In this document: positions 36,819 to 55,781 of the stretch, one piece after another
How positions within the stretch are numbered: position 1 is the stretch's first letter
Layout of the letters: each line of letters opens with the position of its first letter
Assembly (NCBI GenBank): GCA_037975125.1
Contig: CM075853.1
Coordinates: 96,464,567-96,528,566, forward strand
Origin: Latrodectus hesperus
Taxonomy: Eukaryota; Arthropoda; Arachnida; Araneae; Theridiidae
Direction: 5' to 3'
DNA: 64,000 bases
Translations under genes and position numbers: made by a program
The notes under the pieces: model-generated
Told to the model about the DNA's origin: nothing
The model's input: the letters and a program-made list of their open reading frames with translations, nothing else
The model's database searches: none

Positions 36819-39800
36819 TTATCTTCTTTTCCTTTTTTCAGGGACAACCATTACTGGAGGAGGTGCTGCACTTCCATATACTTTAACTGAAATCTTGTTC
36901 ATATAATATAAAGTTATCATTGAAAAGATGAAACTGCAAATAAAAAAGATTATAAATAATAAATATTAATTTATAATGCAATAAAAACACATACATTTAT
37001 AATTCAAATATATTTTTTGATGAACTGGCTGTCAATAGCCATTCTTTTCACATTTTAAATTTTAACATTTATTTTAAAAACTGCTACATATCAATTATTT
37101 AAAATATAAATGAGCAGTTGATTTGAAATTTAATAAATAAATAGAAAAAAAATTGAGCTAATAGTAATACTGAAAAGAGACGGAAATTTATAGCCATAGG
37201 TATGTTTGTTTTAATTTTACATTTTGTGTGATAAAATAATATTCTTATATTATTATCCCTATTAAGTTTATACTTACCAAGTTGTGATACACACTCTATG
37301 TATGAGGCCACAAGCAAATAAAGAAACCAACACACTAATTAAAACTGTAAGAAAAAATGAATGTGTTCAAATGTAGAAATAAAATAATTTATAGAAATCT
37401 ATAAATGAAAAATTCAACTATAATTAATAAACTTAAAAAAACTGGAAGATTTATAAAGTGGTCTTTTTTATTTTAAATTAAAAGACAAGTATTATTTTCT
37501 TTTAAGAAATTATTGGTAATTATATTTAGAGAGAAACAAGGAGAAAATTCTTTCTAAAAAATTAATTTTATTCAATTGTCTTCATTGCTCAATGCTCTTC
37601 ATTGCTTAAGTTTTCTAAATATACAATAAATCAAGAACTTGATATTTTTCAAGCTAAATAAATATTGAAAATTACATATTACTTAAAAATGAGAAGGAAA
37701 ACATTAATAACACACAAGACACACTTGAACGCACACACAATGGATTTCCTAAATTACAACTTTAATACAATTAAAATTATACAGTAGGGTAGCATTTGAA
37801 TTTTTCATTATTACTTTGTATTTTGGAATGTTTTAAAATTTTAGCAGCCTTTACTCACCAAGTTTTTTTTATTCAAAGTACTATTAAGTTATTCATAAAC
37901 TTGAAATGTTTTAAACCCCAAACAAATATACTCAAATGGAGATGCTAAAGTGGGGTCATAAAATTCCTTTCCAATGATACTTTCCTATGTGATATTTGGA
38001 AAAGAACAAGCTCAAAACTGAATTTTAGAATCATTTCATTTATATCCAGTAATTAATGCTTAAATATGATACTCTAATATATGCAAGCAATAAAGAATTT
38101 TCACCCATACATGCATATACAAAAGAGTTAGTGACAGAATAATGATATCATCAGAATTATGTATTTGAATACAATGAATATAATGTTTTAAGATTATTAT
38201 GAAACTTTGCATGTTATATTTTATCCATTGAATGCAAGGCTAATTTTCATGTCATTTCATTTTGATTATTAACACAACAGGAAAACAAAATTTTTATAAG
38301 TATCTTGTACATTTGAAGAAATTTTATAAACTGATTTAATATATTTTTTATGTGATTCTTTGTGTTCACTTTAGGCTTATAAGATACTTCAAGGTAGGGG
38401 TCGGCAGATTTTTTGTCACAATCTATTTTTAATTTTTCATTTATCTTACAGTCCCCTTCAATGAAGATAGGGGTTTAATAAGCAAATTTTTAGTATGCGG
38501 CAAATAAAAACTACAATTAGCAATTATTCCAAAATATCTTGCAATCCAGTCAATTACAATCCCCTAAATATCTACCTCTGCTTTTGGCATATAGTCATAG
38601 AATTTTTAAATCAAAGCAACTATGAAAGTAACATGTGACGCAATTAAATTTTGTATAGCAACATATATCATGTATAAAAATAATCACTTTCAAGAAGAAT
38701 AATGTAATCAAAATAGAACTAAATAAAATAACATTAAAAATTAAACAGAAAAGATATAATTACAAAAAAAAATGGTGAGATAATAAAATTATGAATTATA
38801 GAATTTATGAGTACAAGAAAAGATTAAAAAGTTCTACAGCTGATTACCTATGAAATAGGATAAATAGATATCAATCACAGACTATCACCTAATAAAATAA
38901 ATTACTTTACAAAATAAAATTTATAATAAAAAATTTTCTCTCATACAATTTTGTTATAATATATACTATATGGACATAATTACAAATATTCAATAACTAT
39001 TTTTTAAAGTAATCAAAATAGAAGAAACAAATGAAGAGCATTAATCTATTATTGATATAAAATTTAACAAGGACTTATTTATATATCAATTTATCAACTT
39101 AAAAAAATTTCTTTGAGATGGAAATATTTGTATAAAAATTAAAACTAGAATAAATGTCTTTACTCACCCTCAGGGAATAATTTAGTGTGAAAACCTTTTC
39201 CGAAAGCTAAAGTTTCTAGATTACCAATTGCCTATAATTAGTTAAAGAATAATATGATAGTATTATGCTTTAAAAAGTGATAAAAATGAAGATTTTAAGA
39301 ACACATATTTTTATGACTTATTCTCGATAATAGCCTAAATTTTTACCAAAAAAGGATTTAAATAAATTTGTTATTTAGTTTCAATGAAAATGCAGGAATT
39401 ATGTGTTTTATTGCTCTATAATCAGCAAAACTAAAATTTTAAACCCATGTTAATTTATTATAATAGATTTATTTTTGTGGAAGAATTTTATAAAAATACA
39501 AAACAATTTAAGATAAAAGTAATTTTATCTTAAAATTTTTTGATAAAATTACTTTTGTTTTAATTTATTTAAAAAAGTATCAAATAGATTTCCAGTGATA
39601 TGTTAGCATAAAAATTTAAAATTATAATATAATTGTATTAAATACAAAACTATATATAATGTAAAAATAAAAATATTTATGAATTATAATTATAATAAAC
39701 ATAAAAATACACATTAAAATTTTATCCAACATTTGTCTTCATCATTCAGAATTAATATATAAAAGAGACAGAAAGAAATGTATATGACTTTAAAAGAATA

Positions 39801-42800
39801 AAATAAAAACAAATCAATTAGATTAAGTAAAAAATAATTAACTCTTAAATTATTTTGATGAAAATAACTACAGCCCTGATTTAAATTTTAAAATTTTTTG
39901 TCGGATATTTTGAAAATTATTCTTTAAAAATAAGTTAAGCAAAACTGCAGCAGCTACAAGAAAATAATAAATATAAAATACTTAAGTACCTATGAAAGTC
40001 ACTATCACTATAAGTGATAATATTAAAGAGGAATATTATACAAATTATATGTTTTAGTTAGAAATATTATATAAAGTTACATCCACTTATACCCTATGAA
40101 TTTCAATGCTTGAATTTGTACATAAATGGTTTTCTTGTATTATGCTGAGTATACTATTATGTTAATTCAAACATTCTGTAATAGCAGAAAAAAAAAAAAA
40201 AAAAAAAACATACTATTTGCCAAAACTTGATGAAATGTTGAATAGACATAAACTACCACATTTATGAATAAAATGATTAAAAATATTTTATTCATAATAT
40301 GATTTAAATTATGCACAAGCAGAATACTAATATTTTATTGGTTTGTTCACTCAACTGAAATCTTTCCCACATTAGAACTAATTGGACCACAATAAAAAGT
40401 AGAAAAAACTTCACTTTTCAAATCACTACAAACACTCAAGCCTGAGGTTGGATTCAAACATGCTAACTGTTGAATAGCAAACCAGAGAACTAACCATTCT
40501 ACTCCAAACTCAGTTAAGAAATTTTAATGGTTTTAATTAACTTTTGTTTAAAATAACAATTTCTGATTGCAATTAAGAATTGCTGGAAACTAAACAATTA
40601 GACTTTAGATTAATCATGTTTTTATTTACAAATTAGAAAGCAATCTTAAGAATGACAAAGATCTTTTCAGGTGTTATCAGGAAAAGTGTAAGATTAATCA
40701 AATATATTCTGTAGATTACTTTAAACAAAGTTTTTAGTACACATTAATTTATTTAAATCTTTGCCTTAATGAATATGGTAAATACATAAACATTTTTACA
40801 TAAAGTGAAGTGAATTGAAGGTGCATACATATACCCATTAAAATTAATAAAACATACTATTACCAAATTCCAAATATAAATTAGTTTTGAAATTTTGTAA
40901 TGTGTAAAATAAATTATGCTGCGATGGAAAATAAAATAAAATTTATAAAAAAGAGAATAAGTTTTTTAATACATGCATAGTAAATAAATAGTCCATCAAA
41001 CTGCTAAAAACACATCAAATAAAAATATTTTAGTTTAACAGAATTGCACAAATGTTTCATCTGCTTATTTTCCTAACCTCTTTATACAACTCTCATTAAT
41101 GTAAGTTAATGAAACTAATCATTTAAAAATTGTTAAAAAAACTGTATAAGTAAAAATTACTTTTTACAAAATAGTTAATGAATATAAGCAAAAGGATACA
41201 GTTAAGGCAAACATAAAAAGCAGTGATCCTAAGAAGCCACCAAATACAGTCATTAATTGTGATGATGCTAAATGCCAACGATATACTTGCATTCCAGCAA
41301 ACAGGAGAACAAAAAGTGAAGTTGATAGTAAACAAGATGTACTTGTAGCAATAGCTGAAAAAAATATATAAAACATTTAAAAATAAATTAAAGTATATAA
41401 TTTGTAATTTAAATCTCTATTTTTAAATATAGTAAATAAAAATTAAGTTTGAGATGTTTTTAGAGTTCAAGATATTGAAAAATTATGCAAAAAACAGTAA
41501 CACTAATAATTAAATTACTATTTATTTATAAATTTAATCAAAGAAGTTAAAATTATGCTAATATTATCAAAAAGTACATAAAATGTTTGATACCATGTAG
41601 CAGAAAACCTCATAGTCATAAGCCATTTGAACATCAACCACATATAAATTACATGGGTAGGTCATATATAAATGTTAAAAGTAAGAAAATTCAGAAAACA
41701 CCCAAGTTGATACAGTAACATATACATATACAGTAAGCTAAAGGAGAATATCCATTTTTCCTTGTACAACAATAGTTGGAGTCAAATTTAAACTTAGCTT
41801 TGGGAATTTAGGAATGTTTTCCCAACAAGGAGATTGGGTAAGGCCTCTTTCACATTAGACGACTTTTATCGTACAATAAAAAAATCGTCCATAATTTTAT
41901 GTCAGAAGTTATTAAAAAACCACACAATATAGTTTCTCATTCAGTGTGAAAGAGAGCAGTCTATTGTGTAGTTTTTTAATAACTTCTCACCATAAAATAT
42001 TGTACTTTTTATCGTATGATAAAAGTCGTCTAATGTGAAAGAGGCCTAACAGTCAAAGGCTATTGTAATACATTAAAAACTTATATTATATCCTTCAGAG
42101 AGGATTTTCCTTAAATATGCTCAATATTTACATATTACAAAAGAGTAAAGGCTGTATACAGAATGTTGTTGAAAGGCATTAATTCATTTGAAAAAATTTA
42201 TTTTATTTCTATCAAAAGAGCTTTTTTAAGTACCATTGTTTTTCTAATTTTTTAAATGCCTTATATTTCATTTGACAATGTCTTTCAGCATTATCTGTGA
42301 ATTTTCTTCCATTGCACAAATATACTCAAAATAATGACAAGAATACCTTAACATTTTTGTCAATTTAGTCCCTTCAATTATATTCTACTTGACTAACTTC
42401 TTTTTTTTTTTTAAAAGTAAATAAAACTAATTTCAATCACTAATAAAGTTTCATTGCAGAAATTATCTCGAGAAAATATTTGTGCCACTTTAACTTGTGA
42501 ATAACAAATTTAACATTTTTAATTCATAACAAATTTCAGTGTAAGTATGATATTACTCCCCCCCGAGATTTCTAGTCAATCCTAGCATCCTTTGTTTTGT
42601 TTCTCGCGTTGTCAATTTAAGTTTTTGTTACTTTTCAGATTTTTTGTTGCAAGATTTATTTTTTCTCGCATTTTACATCATATATATGGTTTTTTTCAGT
42701 GGCAACAGCATTTGAAATTTTAGTTTTACTTTTAATTTGAATTTTTTGTTTTACATTTGCTGTTGTTTTCGTTGTCGACAGCGGCTAAACTTCCTAAACT

Positions 42801-44662
42801 GTTCTTTTTTCTGATTTCTTTTTGTTTATTTGTTATTATCTTTTTCTTAAATATTTTTGTTAATTTATTATTATATTTTTCTTAAATATTTTTGCGTATT
42901 TGACAATAAATTTTTGACATATTTGACAATTGAATATCAGGCGTATTTGACATGTGAGTTTGATGTCATATCTAGTAAGCCAATTGTTATTTACTTATTT
43001 CTTTTACCATTTGTTTTGAAGAGAAGGCAAACCCAACAGAAAAGTTTTTATTCATTTTCCAATGTTAATTTTTTAGATTTTTTTGTACTATTTTGCGATT
43101 TAAAATTTTTTAAAATGTGTATTTTTGGAACTTTGGGAAAATTCTTGCATTTAAAAACATGCGCTTAACTTGGCGACAAAAAAAAGCCGCAATGTTCGCC
43201 AATGGGGTGGGGGATATCCTAATAGTTCCCGAATTTCCCTTGCTTTACCCATTTTATTTTAACAATTATCATATTTCCACATTAAAAACAAAGATACATA
43301 GCTTTATGCCTTAAGAATCTATTATAAATCTCGACATCATAAAACTTTTGGTATTTTTCTATTTTGGGAAGGTACATAAAATAGCAGCCAAGAAAATTGC
43401 CAGCAAATTAAAAAAAATCACCAAGCTTGAATAAAAAAATTGTCAACATATAATGAAATTAGATACTTACATATTAGTGTCATCACGGTTTCTTAAGCAG
43501 AATTAATTTGGAAGAAATTTTCTTATAATTTAAAAAAGTTTTTTTTCTAGTACCTTTTTCATGATTAGAAAAAGTAATTTCCTAATTATAAGTTAATTAC
43601 TAATTCTACTTAAAATTTGGAGCAAAATTGCTGCAGTGACAGTAATACATAAGTACCTGAAATAATAACCATTGTCAACCATATGCTTAGTTTTTATTTC
43701 ACAACTAAACATAAGTACTTAAAACTTGATTGCATGTGTTGTTGGTGAATTCTTAATTATTTCCAAGTAGAATTCAATATTTAGGACTTGCAGATGTTTG
43801 CAGTAGATTTATTCCAAATAAAGGGACTTTTTAGAAATAAAAATTAATATTTTATTGCTTATTTTACACTTAGTGATTGGAGAAAACTATTTCAAAAACA
43901 GCCATTTGAAATGGGAAACTCTTAAAATTAATTTCACATATTTTAATATGCAACAATTAACTTTAAACATTTTGTATTTTTCCAAAGTCAAATGTAAAAT
44001 TTCTTCAGTTTTATAATACATCTAATTACAGAAATTTTTAAATCATATAAAACATTTTACTGCATTATTTGAAAATATTATATTTTGCTTTGATGCACAT
44101 ATTAATTTAAATCACACCTCAATTTTGTAATCGAATAAACATCACACAATAAACAAGTCATTTTCTACACCATTCAAAATCCCCTATAATGCTCAGTCAT
44201 GAAAATAAATAACATGTAGTTTCATAGTCTGAACTAAACTTCAAATGAACTTTTATTTATCTTATCTCATTTGATAAATAATAACCTTAAATAACAAGTA
44301 ATAATAACAATAAATAACATGTAATAACGCATATCATAAATATGGAATTTCATAGTCTAACATAAAATTCAAATGAACCATCATATTTTATATATTATTT
44401 GAAAGAGAAACCATAAAATTTGATGTTCAATTTATCAATACTTATTAAGTCAGTATCGATTAAAATTTGATGAAGATCATTGCAAAAATTCCACTGGAAC
44501 TAACATAATTAAATAAATTTGTTGTATAATAAAAAGAAGGGATTTATTTATAAGAAATAACTAAATGGTTTCAAAATTTACACTCATACAACAAAAAATT
44601 AACAGAGAATTTGAAAAATACATTTATCGTGCTATAATAAATATCCTTAAAAACTTACCCAT
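36819..44662 (-). CDS. KRTCAP2: KRTCAP2, oligosaccharyltransferase complex accessory subunit
   Basis: Five minus-strand exons join in frame: 44662-44659, 41354-41200, 39231-39168, 37344-37278, 36933-36819. Every intron is GT-AG (phases 1, 0, 1, 2). The 134-residue product matches the KRTCAP2 family in length and plan: short lumenal start, then membrane spans with LLFAGMQ, NLETLAFGKGF, FACGLIHRVCITTC and LYYMNKIS, and a basic C-terminal tail (PEKRKRR), which suits ER retention. KRTCAP2 is an ER membrane subunit of the STT3A-type oligosaccharyltransferase, which N-glycosylates proteins co-translationally. The start codon is split from the rest by a 3.3-kb intron: exon 1 contributes only ATG and one G. 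All conserved blocks are present and no stop or frameshift occurs. Identity comes from recalled family sequence. Confidence 0.96.
40188..40208. repeat. Poly(A) run
   Basis: Twenty-one A residues in a row inside KRTCAP2 intron 2. No retroelement body is evident next to it. Confidence 0.9.
40375..40512 (-). mobile_element. Worn SINE relic in KRTCAP2 intron 2
   Basis: Aligns with the SINE at 18200-18390 over its tRNA-like head: AGGTTGGATTCAAACATG here against AGGTGGGATTCGAACCCATG there, then AGAACTAACCATTC against AGTGCTAACCATTC. The B box has several changes. It has the same orientation as the host gene. Confidence 0.7.
41842..42046. mobile_element. Harbinger-like MITE, long foldback
   Basis: A 205-bp element whose first 29 bases (starting GGCCTCTTTCACATTAG) are repeated exactly, inverted, at the right end. 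Most of the interior also pairs with itself, giving a near full-length hairpin. It is flanked by TAA at 41839-41841 and 42047-42049, the 3-bp duplication typical of PIF/Harbinger. There is no coding capacity, so it needs a transposase from elsewhere. Confidence 0.92.
42554..43260. repeat. Unclassified T-rich repeat-like block
   Basis: The plus strand is strikingly T-rich and A-poor compared with the flanks, starts near a C-run (CTCCCCCCCGAG) and ends in a GC-richer patch (about 43140-43260, with CAATGGGGTGGGGGATATCC). The strand skew and sharp borders suggest an inserted repeat, but I find no terminal repeats, tRNA-like head or protein motif. Open frames at 42857-43168 and 43117-43314 are rich in Phe/Leu/Tyr because of the T bias. 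Confidence 0.45.
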
Positions 44663-44850
44663 TTTAAGTAGATTAAACTATAAAAAAATCTAATGGATTC
44701 ACTTTATATTCAGTTATAGGCCAATTTTTAATAATTAAGACACATAATAACGAATAAGATAACTATTACATTTAGTTATCAGCTAACCGGTAAGCAACGT
44801 CACGTAAACAAGTTTTTCATCTTAGTCAAGGGAAAAACACAAGAATGTCG
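44663..44850 (-). promoter_or_regulatory. Likely KRTCAP2 5' UTR and promoter region
   Basis: Directly upstream of the start codon. Near 44800-44810 the minus strand reads TACGTGACGTTGC, which combines an E-box-like CACGT and a CRE-like TGACGTT in an otherwise AT-rich stretch. There is no TATA box I would commit to. The transcription start cannot be placed from sequence alone. Confidence 0.35.
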
Positions 44851-51120
<6,270 letters not shown>

Positions 51121-51900
51121 TTGATGATGAGGACGTAGTGGGATCTGTAGTGTATTGCGATCTTTTTTCTTGTTATGCTTCCATCGAGGCTTACACATCA
51201 CAACGGTGAAATTGAAGTTATTAGCATAGGATTAAAGCAATTGTCTGTTCAGAAATCTTCTTTCCATCGAGTGGTTATCTTGTCTGATTTTATATTGGTT
51301 CTCCAATATATTACAAACTGACAATAAACAGATAATATCCGCATTTTGAAATGCAGATATCTTGCAAGGTCTATATTTGTTTCTTTCCAGTGGATTCCAG
51401 CTCATTGCGGGACTCCTGAAAATGAAGCTGTTGATTTTTTGGCGAAGAAAGGAGAAGGACCCTCCAGAGATCTATGAATAGCCTTTCTTTCCATTCAGTA
51501 AAATTACTGATTAAGAGAACACATGTTGCTAGAAGAAAGCTGAAGGCATCATGTAGTTCTGAAAGTAAGCTTTGCGCTTTCCTGATTAAGTGGTAAAGAG
51601 CTATTCCTGATTTTCCTAGAAGTGCAAGTGTGGCACTTTTTCAACTTTCTATAGGCCATTACAGTTTGCCGACATTATTTGTATCAGTTTAAACTTTGGA
51701 GTTCTCCCTTGTGTTCTTTGCGCAAACAAGATCAAATTTTTGACACTAAACATCTTGACCCTTAACATACACTGTTCAGAGATGTTGGAAGACCAGATAA
51801 CTAATGGCATCATAGCCAATTTTCTGAGCAATTGTATATTTTTCTGTATAGCTGCAGAAAATGCAGTTATATAAAGAAACATATACGACAGCAAAACTGC
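51121..51900 (+). pseudogene. LINE relic: RNase H domain and C-terminal end
   Basis: Blocks in changing plus-strand frames follow the order of a LINE RNase H. They are VVYCDLFS (about 51147-51172), GEIEVISIGLKQLSVQ with the catalytic Glu (51207-51254), VVILSDFILVLQ with a catalytic Asp (51274-51312) and QWIPAHCGTPENEAVDFLAK (51391-51450). Further on, SASVALFQLSIGHYSLPTL (51624-51680) and LCVLCAQT resemble the zinc-binding C-terminus. Stops and frameshifts separate the blocks. The upstream reverse transcriptase is missing, so the copy is 5' truncated. Confidence 0.85.
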
Positions 51901-52035
51901 ATAAATTTCGATAAGTTATTTTTTATGTATTTTTTAAAGTCAGAAATATTTTATTACCAACAGTTATATCATTACTAATTTAACTAAAAACTAAGTGTTT
52001 TCATACTGTAATTAAATTAATAAAAGTCATATTTT

Positions 52036-52690
52036 TATCATCATCATCAATGGCGCGACAGTCCCGTGTGGACCCTGGCCTTCTCAAGGAGGCGACACCA
52101 GTCCCTTCTTCTGAGTGCGACACCTTTCCAGTTTCTGACGTTGATTAACTCGAAGTCCTTTTGGAGGCAGTCACTCCACCTCAGTCTTGGTCTTCCTTTT
52201 CTTCTGACACCCGAGGGCTTGGCCAAAAAGATTTTCTTTGTAGTGCAGATGTCGTTTATCCTCATAATATGCCCGGCCCATTTCATCCGTTGGATTTTTT
52301 GGAATTTTAGGATGTCCGGTTCTCCGAACAGCCGGTATAACTCAGAGTTGGTTCTTCTTCTCCAGGCTCCACTGTCGTAGATGCCGCCAAAGATGGAGCG
52401 CAGAATCTTCCTTTCGAAAGTTGCGAGTGTCTTTTCGTCGGCCTGGGACAGGTCCATGTTTCAGTTGCATAAGTGAGAACTGACCTGATTAAACTTTTGT
52501 AAATTAGCAAATGGTGTTTCGTCTAATGTAGTCCGATTTCAGAAACTTCCTTAAGCCGTAGAAACATCTATTGGCTGAAATTATTCTCTTTCTTAATTCT
52601 GGGGAAATGAGATTTTCAGAGTTGATATCTGAGCCTAGGTAGGTGAAAGAGTTCACCTTTTCGAATTTGTACTCTCCAATCTCGATACAT
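52036..52690 (-). pseudogene. LINE relic: reverse transcriptase C-terminal part
   Basis: Minus-strand frames read, in order, EKVNSFTYLGSDINSE (about 52660-52610), RKRIISANRCFYGL, then LIYKSLIRSVLTYATETW (about 52510-52456), then ADEKTLATFERKILRSIFGG onward to WCRLLEKARVHTGLSRH, ending with a stop at 52047. This is the thumb and C-terminal region of an endonuclease-RT LINE. Frameshifts lie near 52505 and 52455. The element ends in a TGATGATGATGA tail at 52036-52050, a microsatellite tail as in RTE-like LINEs. It is truncated at the 5' end and unrelated to the plus-strand relic next to it. Confidence 0.88.
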
Positions 52691-52801
52691 ATTTTTTATA
52701 ATGGTACTTATATTTTTGCTCAAAATTACATTTATTGTTTATTTGTAAAAATTATGGGCAATAAAAGCAATTATAAACATGTGATCAAAATAATTTTATA
52801 G

Positions 52802-52850
52802 GCTGGTTGGTTTTTATGGCGCAAGGTCCAAAAATGGACATGCTGCGCCA
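52802..52850 (-). mobile_element. Very short SINE 3' fragment with target duplication
   Basis: 49 bp resembling the distal part of the window's SINEs (GCTGGTTGGTTT...), flanked by AATAATTTTATAG at 52789-52801 and AATTATTTTATAG at 52851-52863. These 13-bp direct repeats have one mismatch. The fragment looks like a heavily 5'-truncated retrotransposition event. Confidence 0.65.
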
Positions 52851-53037
52851 AATTATTTTATAGAGCAATATGTTTTCAAGGAAGTGGTTGATTTCAGTCC
52901 TGTTACTTGTTCCGTCACATAAAAGCGATATGAATATCTTTAGCACACTCACGTGATTTCTGCTTTACAAAAATGTAGATGTGCGGATGGGATCACTTTT
53001 AAGCAAGCTTTCATAGCACACGATCACCTTATATCCA

Positions 53038-53105
53038 TGAGACTTCTGGTTGTTGGACTCTCTCTCTGTATGATACTTTGTTCATTGGGCCGTTTGAATT
53101 TAAGG
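53038..53105 (+). CDS. Candidate first exon encoding a signal peptide
   Basis: ATG at 53038 opens MRLLVVGLSLCMILCSLGRL, a textbook signal peptide: a basic residue, a hydrophobic core and small residues before a likely cleavage site. It runs directly into GTAAGG, a good splice donor, at 53106. The local base composition is less AT-rich than the surroundings. I cannot find the next plus-strand exon before the window's transposon-rich end, and the TIL gene downstream is on the opposite strand. Either the gene continues with short exons I miss, or this is a remnant or coincidence. Confidence 0.45.
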
Positions 53106-55737
53106 TAAGGATTTCACAATACATTCTGAACGAAACTCCAGTCATAGTTGTGGAACTTGCTGTTTTTTTTATTCCAACTGTAGAAAAGGTAGATTGCTTA
53201 GTGAACATGTTTTGCGCAAACTAAAAGATATTTAAAGACTTATTTGATTAACTCTTTTTAAGTGGTTTTTTAAACTGAGGCAATTGAAAAATGAAGTTCA
53301 TAGATTCCTTTATGAGTTTGTAGCCTCTGAACAGTTAAAAATCTCAATTCTATTAATACCGTTTATAAGGTCTTTGTCCTCAGAAAAATTAAAAATTGAT
53401 TTTTCCTTCTTCGATAGTTGCTTGGTAGCCGTGGTAGATGAGCTTATGTAGCTAACAATATCATACGTGTACAGGTATGCACACTTAGGAGTACAATTGG
53501 TTTAACATGTGTCTTTCATCTTAGTCATTGTCTTACAATTCATTTGACACTTTTGAAATTTTGATTTTTCAATGCTTAAAAAATTGTAAAGATTCTTTTG
53601 CAAAAATTTAGATCTATATTTTTCCTATGCCAAACATTTTACCTTTTTTCAATAATATTAAGCTCAAGTTTAATGTATTTTAATCGTTGCCTCTTTATTT
53701 TATTGCGTTTTTAAATTTGTGACCTTAATTTTAATCATCCTGTATAGTTGTATTTTATTTCTTAATGGACCAGATTTTTAAATAATTTTTTAAAAATTTC
53801 TCTATTTGGATTTGTATAAATTCTACTTTAATATTAGTGATAAAACTATTGCATTATCGTTGTATTTTATAGTTTCACTTTTACTAGAAGCAACTTTTTT
53901 TTTTTATAAAAAGTTATATTATTTATTATATTTGTTACGAAATTAGAGAGAAACGCAGAAAAATTCATCAAAAAAAGAGAGGACTAAGAAATTTTTTTTA
54001 GTAAAAAATTTAACAAATACATTAGAATTTTATCACAGTTAAATCCTTTATATTCCCATAAAAATAATCATTAATGTTTCAAATATGAATCAAGAAATAA
54101 ATTTTTGAACAAATTAATGATAACACTTGAAGAGAAACTCTTGAAAGTATACCAGAAATATCAGGATGGTACACAGTTGGTACCTTCAAAGCTTGAAACC
54201 GGTTATATTGTTTCGCTTGTTATTTGAATGAACTTGGAAATTCTTTACTCGAACTCATCTTATGCAAAATTAATCAAGAAATGAATATTAAATATCGTAG
54301 AAGATGTTCAATGGTCACAGGAAGCTTACATGCTAAGTACTGAAAAACTACAGAACACTTTCAGTTGAGAAATTAAATTTAATAAAATTATTTCTTTCAT
54401 TTTTATTGATTAATCTTAAAAGAGAAATTTGCACTGTAAATTAATATTTATAACTCCTTTCAATAAATAGTCAAATAAAAGAATAAACTTTAGACATATA
54501 CTCCTATTTTAAAGGAAACTGTGAAATGATTAAAGAAATATTCTAATGATGGTGGATATGTCAAATTTAATAACTTGAATGTATGAAATAAATTGTATGA
54601 ACTTGTATGAAACTTGTAAATCTGAAGCGAAATGTATTATTGTATCTAAAATGAAAAGGGAATAATTATTTTCATCAGTAAATTATGTTGGTAGCGTAAT
54701 GCTATGTAAACAGCTCATTGAAACAATCGGTCTCTAGCAGTTATAAAATGCCTAAAAATTTTAATAAAATATTTAATACACGAGATTTCTCAAAGTTATA
54801 TGCAGAAAAATCGGATTAACAAAGAATAGATTCTATTATCGAATTCACAGTATCTTTTCAAACGTTTATAAATTGACATTTAATAAAACAACCGAATACT
54901 TTATAAATATGTTTTCTATTCTTACTGAATATTTAACTATTTCAATCGTTTATAACAAGAAAGCAAAACAGATGACATTTCTACAAAACGGAATATAATA
55001 TGTTGAACTTTAAAATTAATTCATCTTTAAAAGGAAAATAATTATTCTGAAACCGATTATCCTATCATTGCTTAGACATCAGAAGAGAAAAAACCAGCTA
55101 ATTTTTATGAAATTATAAATTGTTTTTGTATTACAATTTTGGCGTGTAAACTATTCGACATATAGCTAAATTTATTAATTTTAGGAAGTCAATAAAGTTA
55201 TCGTGCTCTGTTAAAAAGTTATCACAATACTTTATAAATTATAAATAAATAAATGAACTAAATAATCATATTTATATGTACAAAGGAAATGTATTGAACT
55301 AGCTATTTAAAATGGTATAATATAAGTAGATATTCAAAACTGAGTAGACGAATGTATAATTTGCAATTTCTAAGTTTTATCAATTCCAAATCTTCAATTT
55401 TATATAAAAGTTGAGAAATTCATAGTTGTTTATTTTTGAGAGCTATCGATTATCAGCTATAACATAAGCAGTAATAAAAAAACGATGATATTCATAATTG
55501 TTGTAACACTTGCAGAAACTATACTTTTCTTTGTATTTACAGACGAATTTATTATTATAAAATATCTTAATTAATTGGAATTAAGTTTATGGGCCGATTT
55601 TATTCACATTTTCTTCAGGTATTTCATGTCACCGCAATAATAAGAGTTTCTTCTATCGCACTGAAAAGGTTTTATCTCTGGTGACGTCTTGAAACGCCTC
55701 CTAATTATACACCAGGCAGAGGTAGCTTATTTTGTCT
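53106..55737. other. AT-rich spacer or intron
   Basis: No supported gene or repeat. It would be intron 1 of the candidate signal-peptide gene if that gene is real. Confidence 0.4.
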
Positions 55738-55743
55738 TTTATT
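55738..55743 (-). terminator. Polyadenylation signal of the TIL-domain gene
   Basis: AATAAA on the minus strand, 38 bases after the TGA stop at 55782-55784. Confidence 0.7.
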
Positions 55744-55781
55744 GCCCCAGAAAACCAACTACACCCAGATGCTTCTGATGC

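Larger units (their letters stand above)
41355..44658 (-). other. KRTCAP2 intron 1
   Basis: The donor GTAAGT begins at 44658 and a pyrimidine-rich acceptor ends at 41355. It holds the Harbinger-like MITE (41842-42046) and an unclassified T-rich repeat (about 42554-43260); the remainder is AT-rich. Confidence 0.85.

Noticed and set aside
38390..38600. Possible small hAT MITE (AGGTAGGGGTCGGCAG at one end, ATCTACCTCTGC at the other)
   Set aside because: The ends do not match well as inverted repeats and no 8-bp duplication was found.
36819..44662. KRTCAP2 exon 2 read as stand-alone 70-codon genes at 41123-41376
   Set aside because: These frames run past splice sites. Only 41200-41354 is exon, in the frame that joins the other exons.
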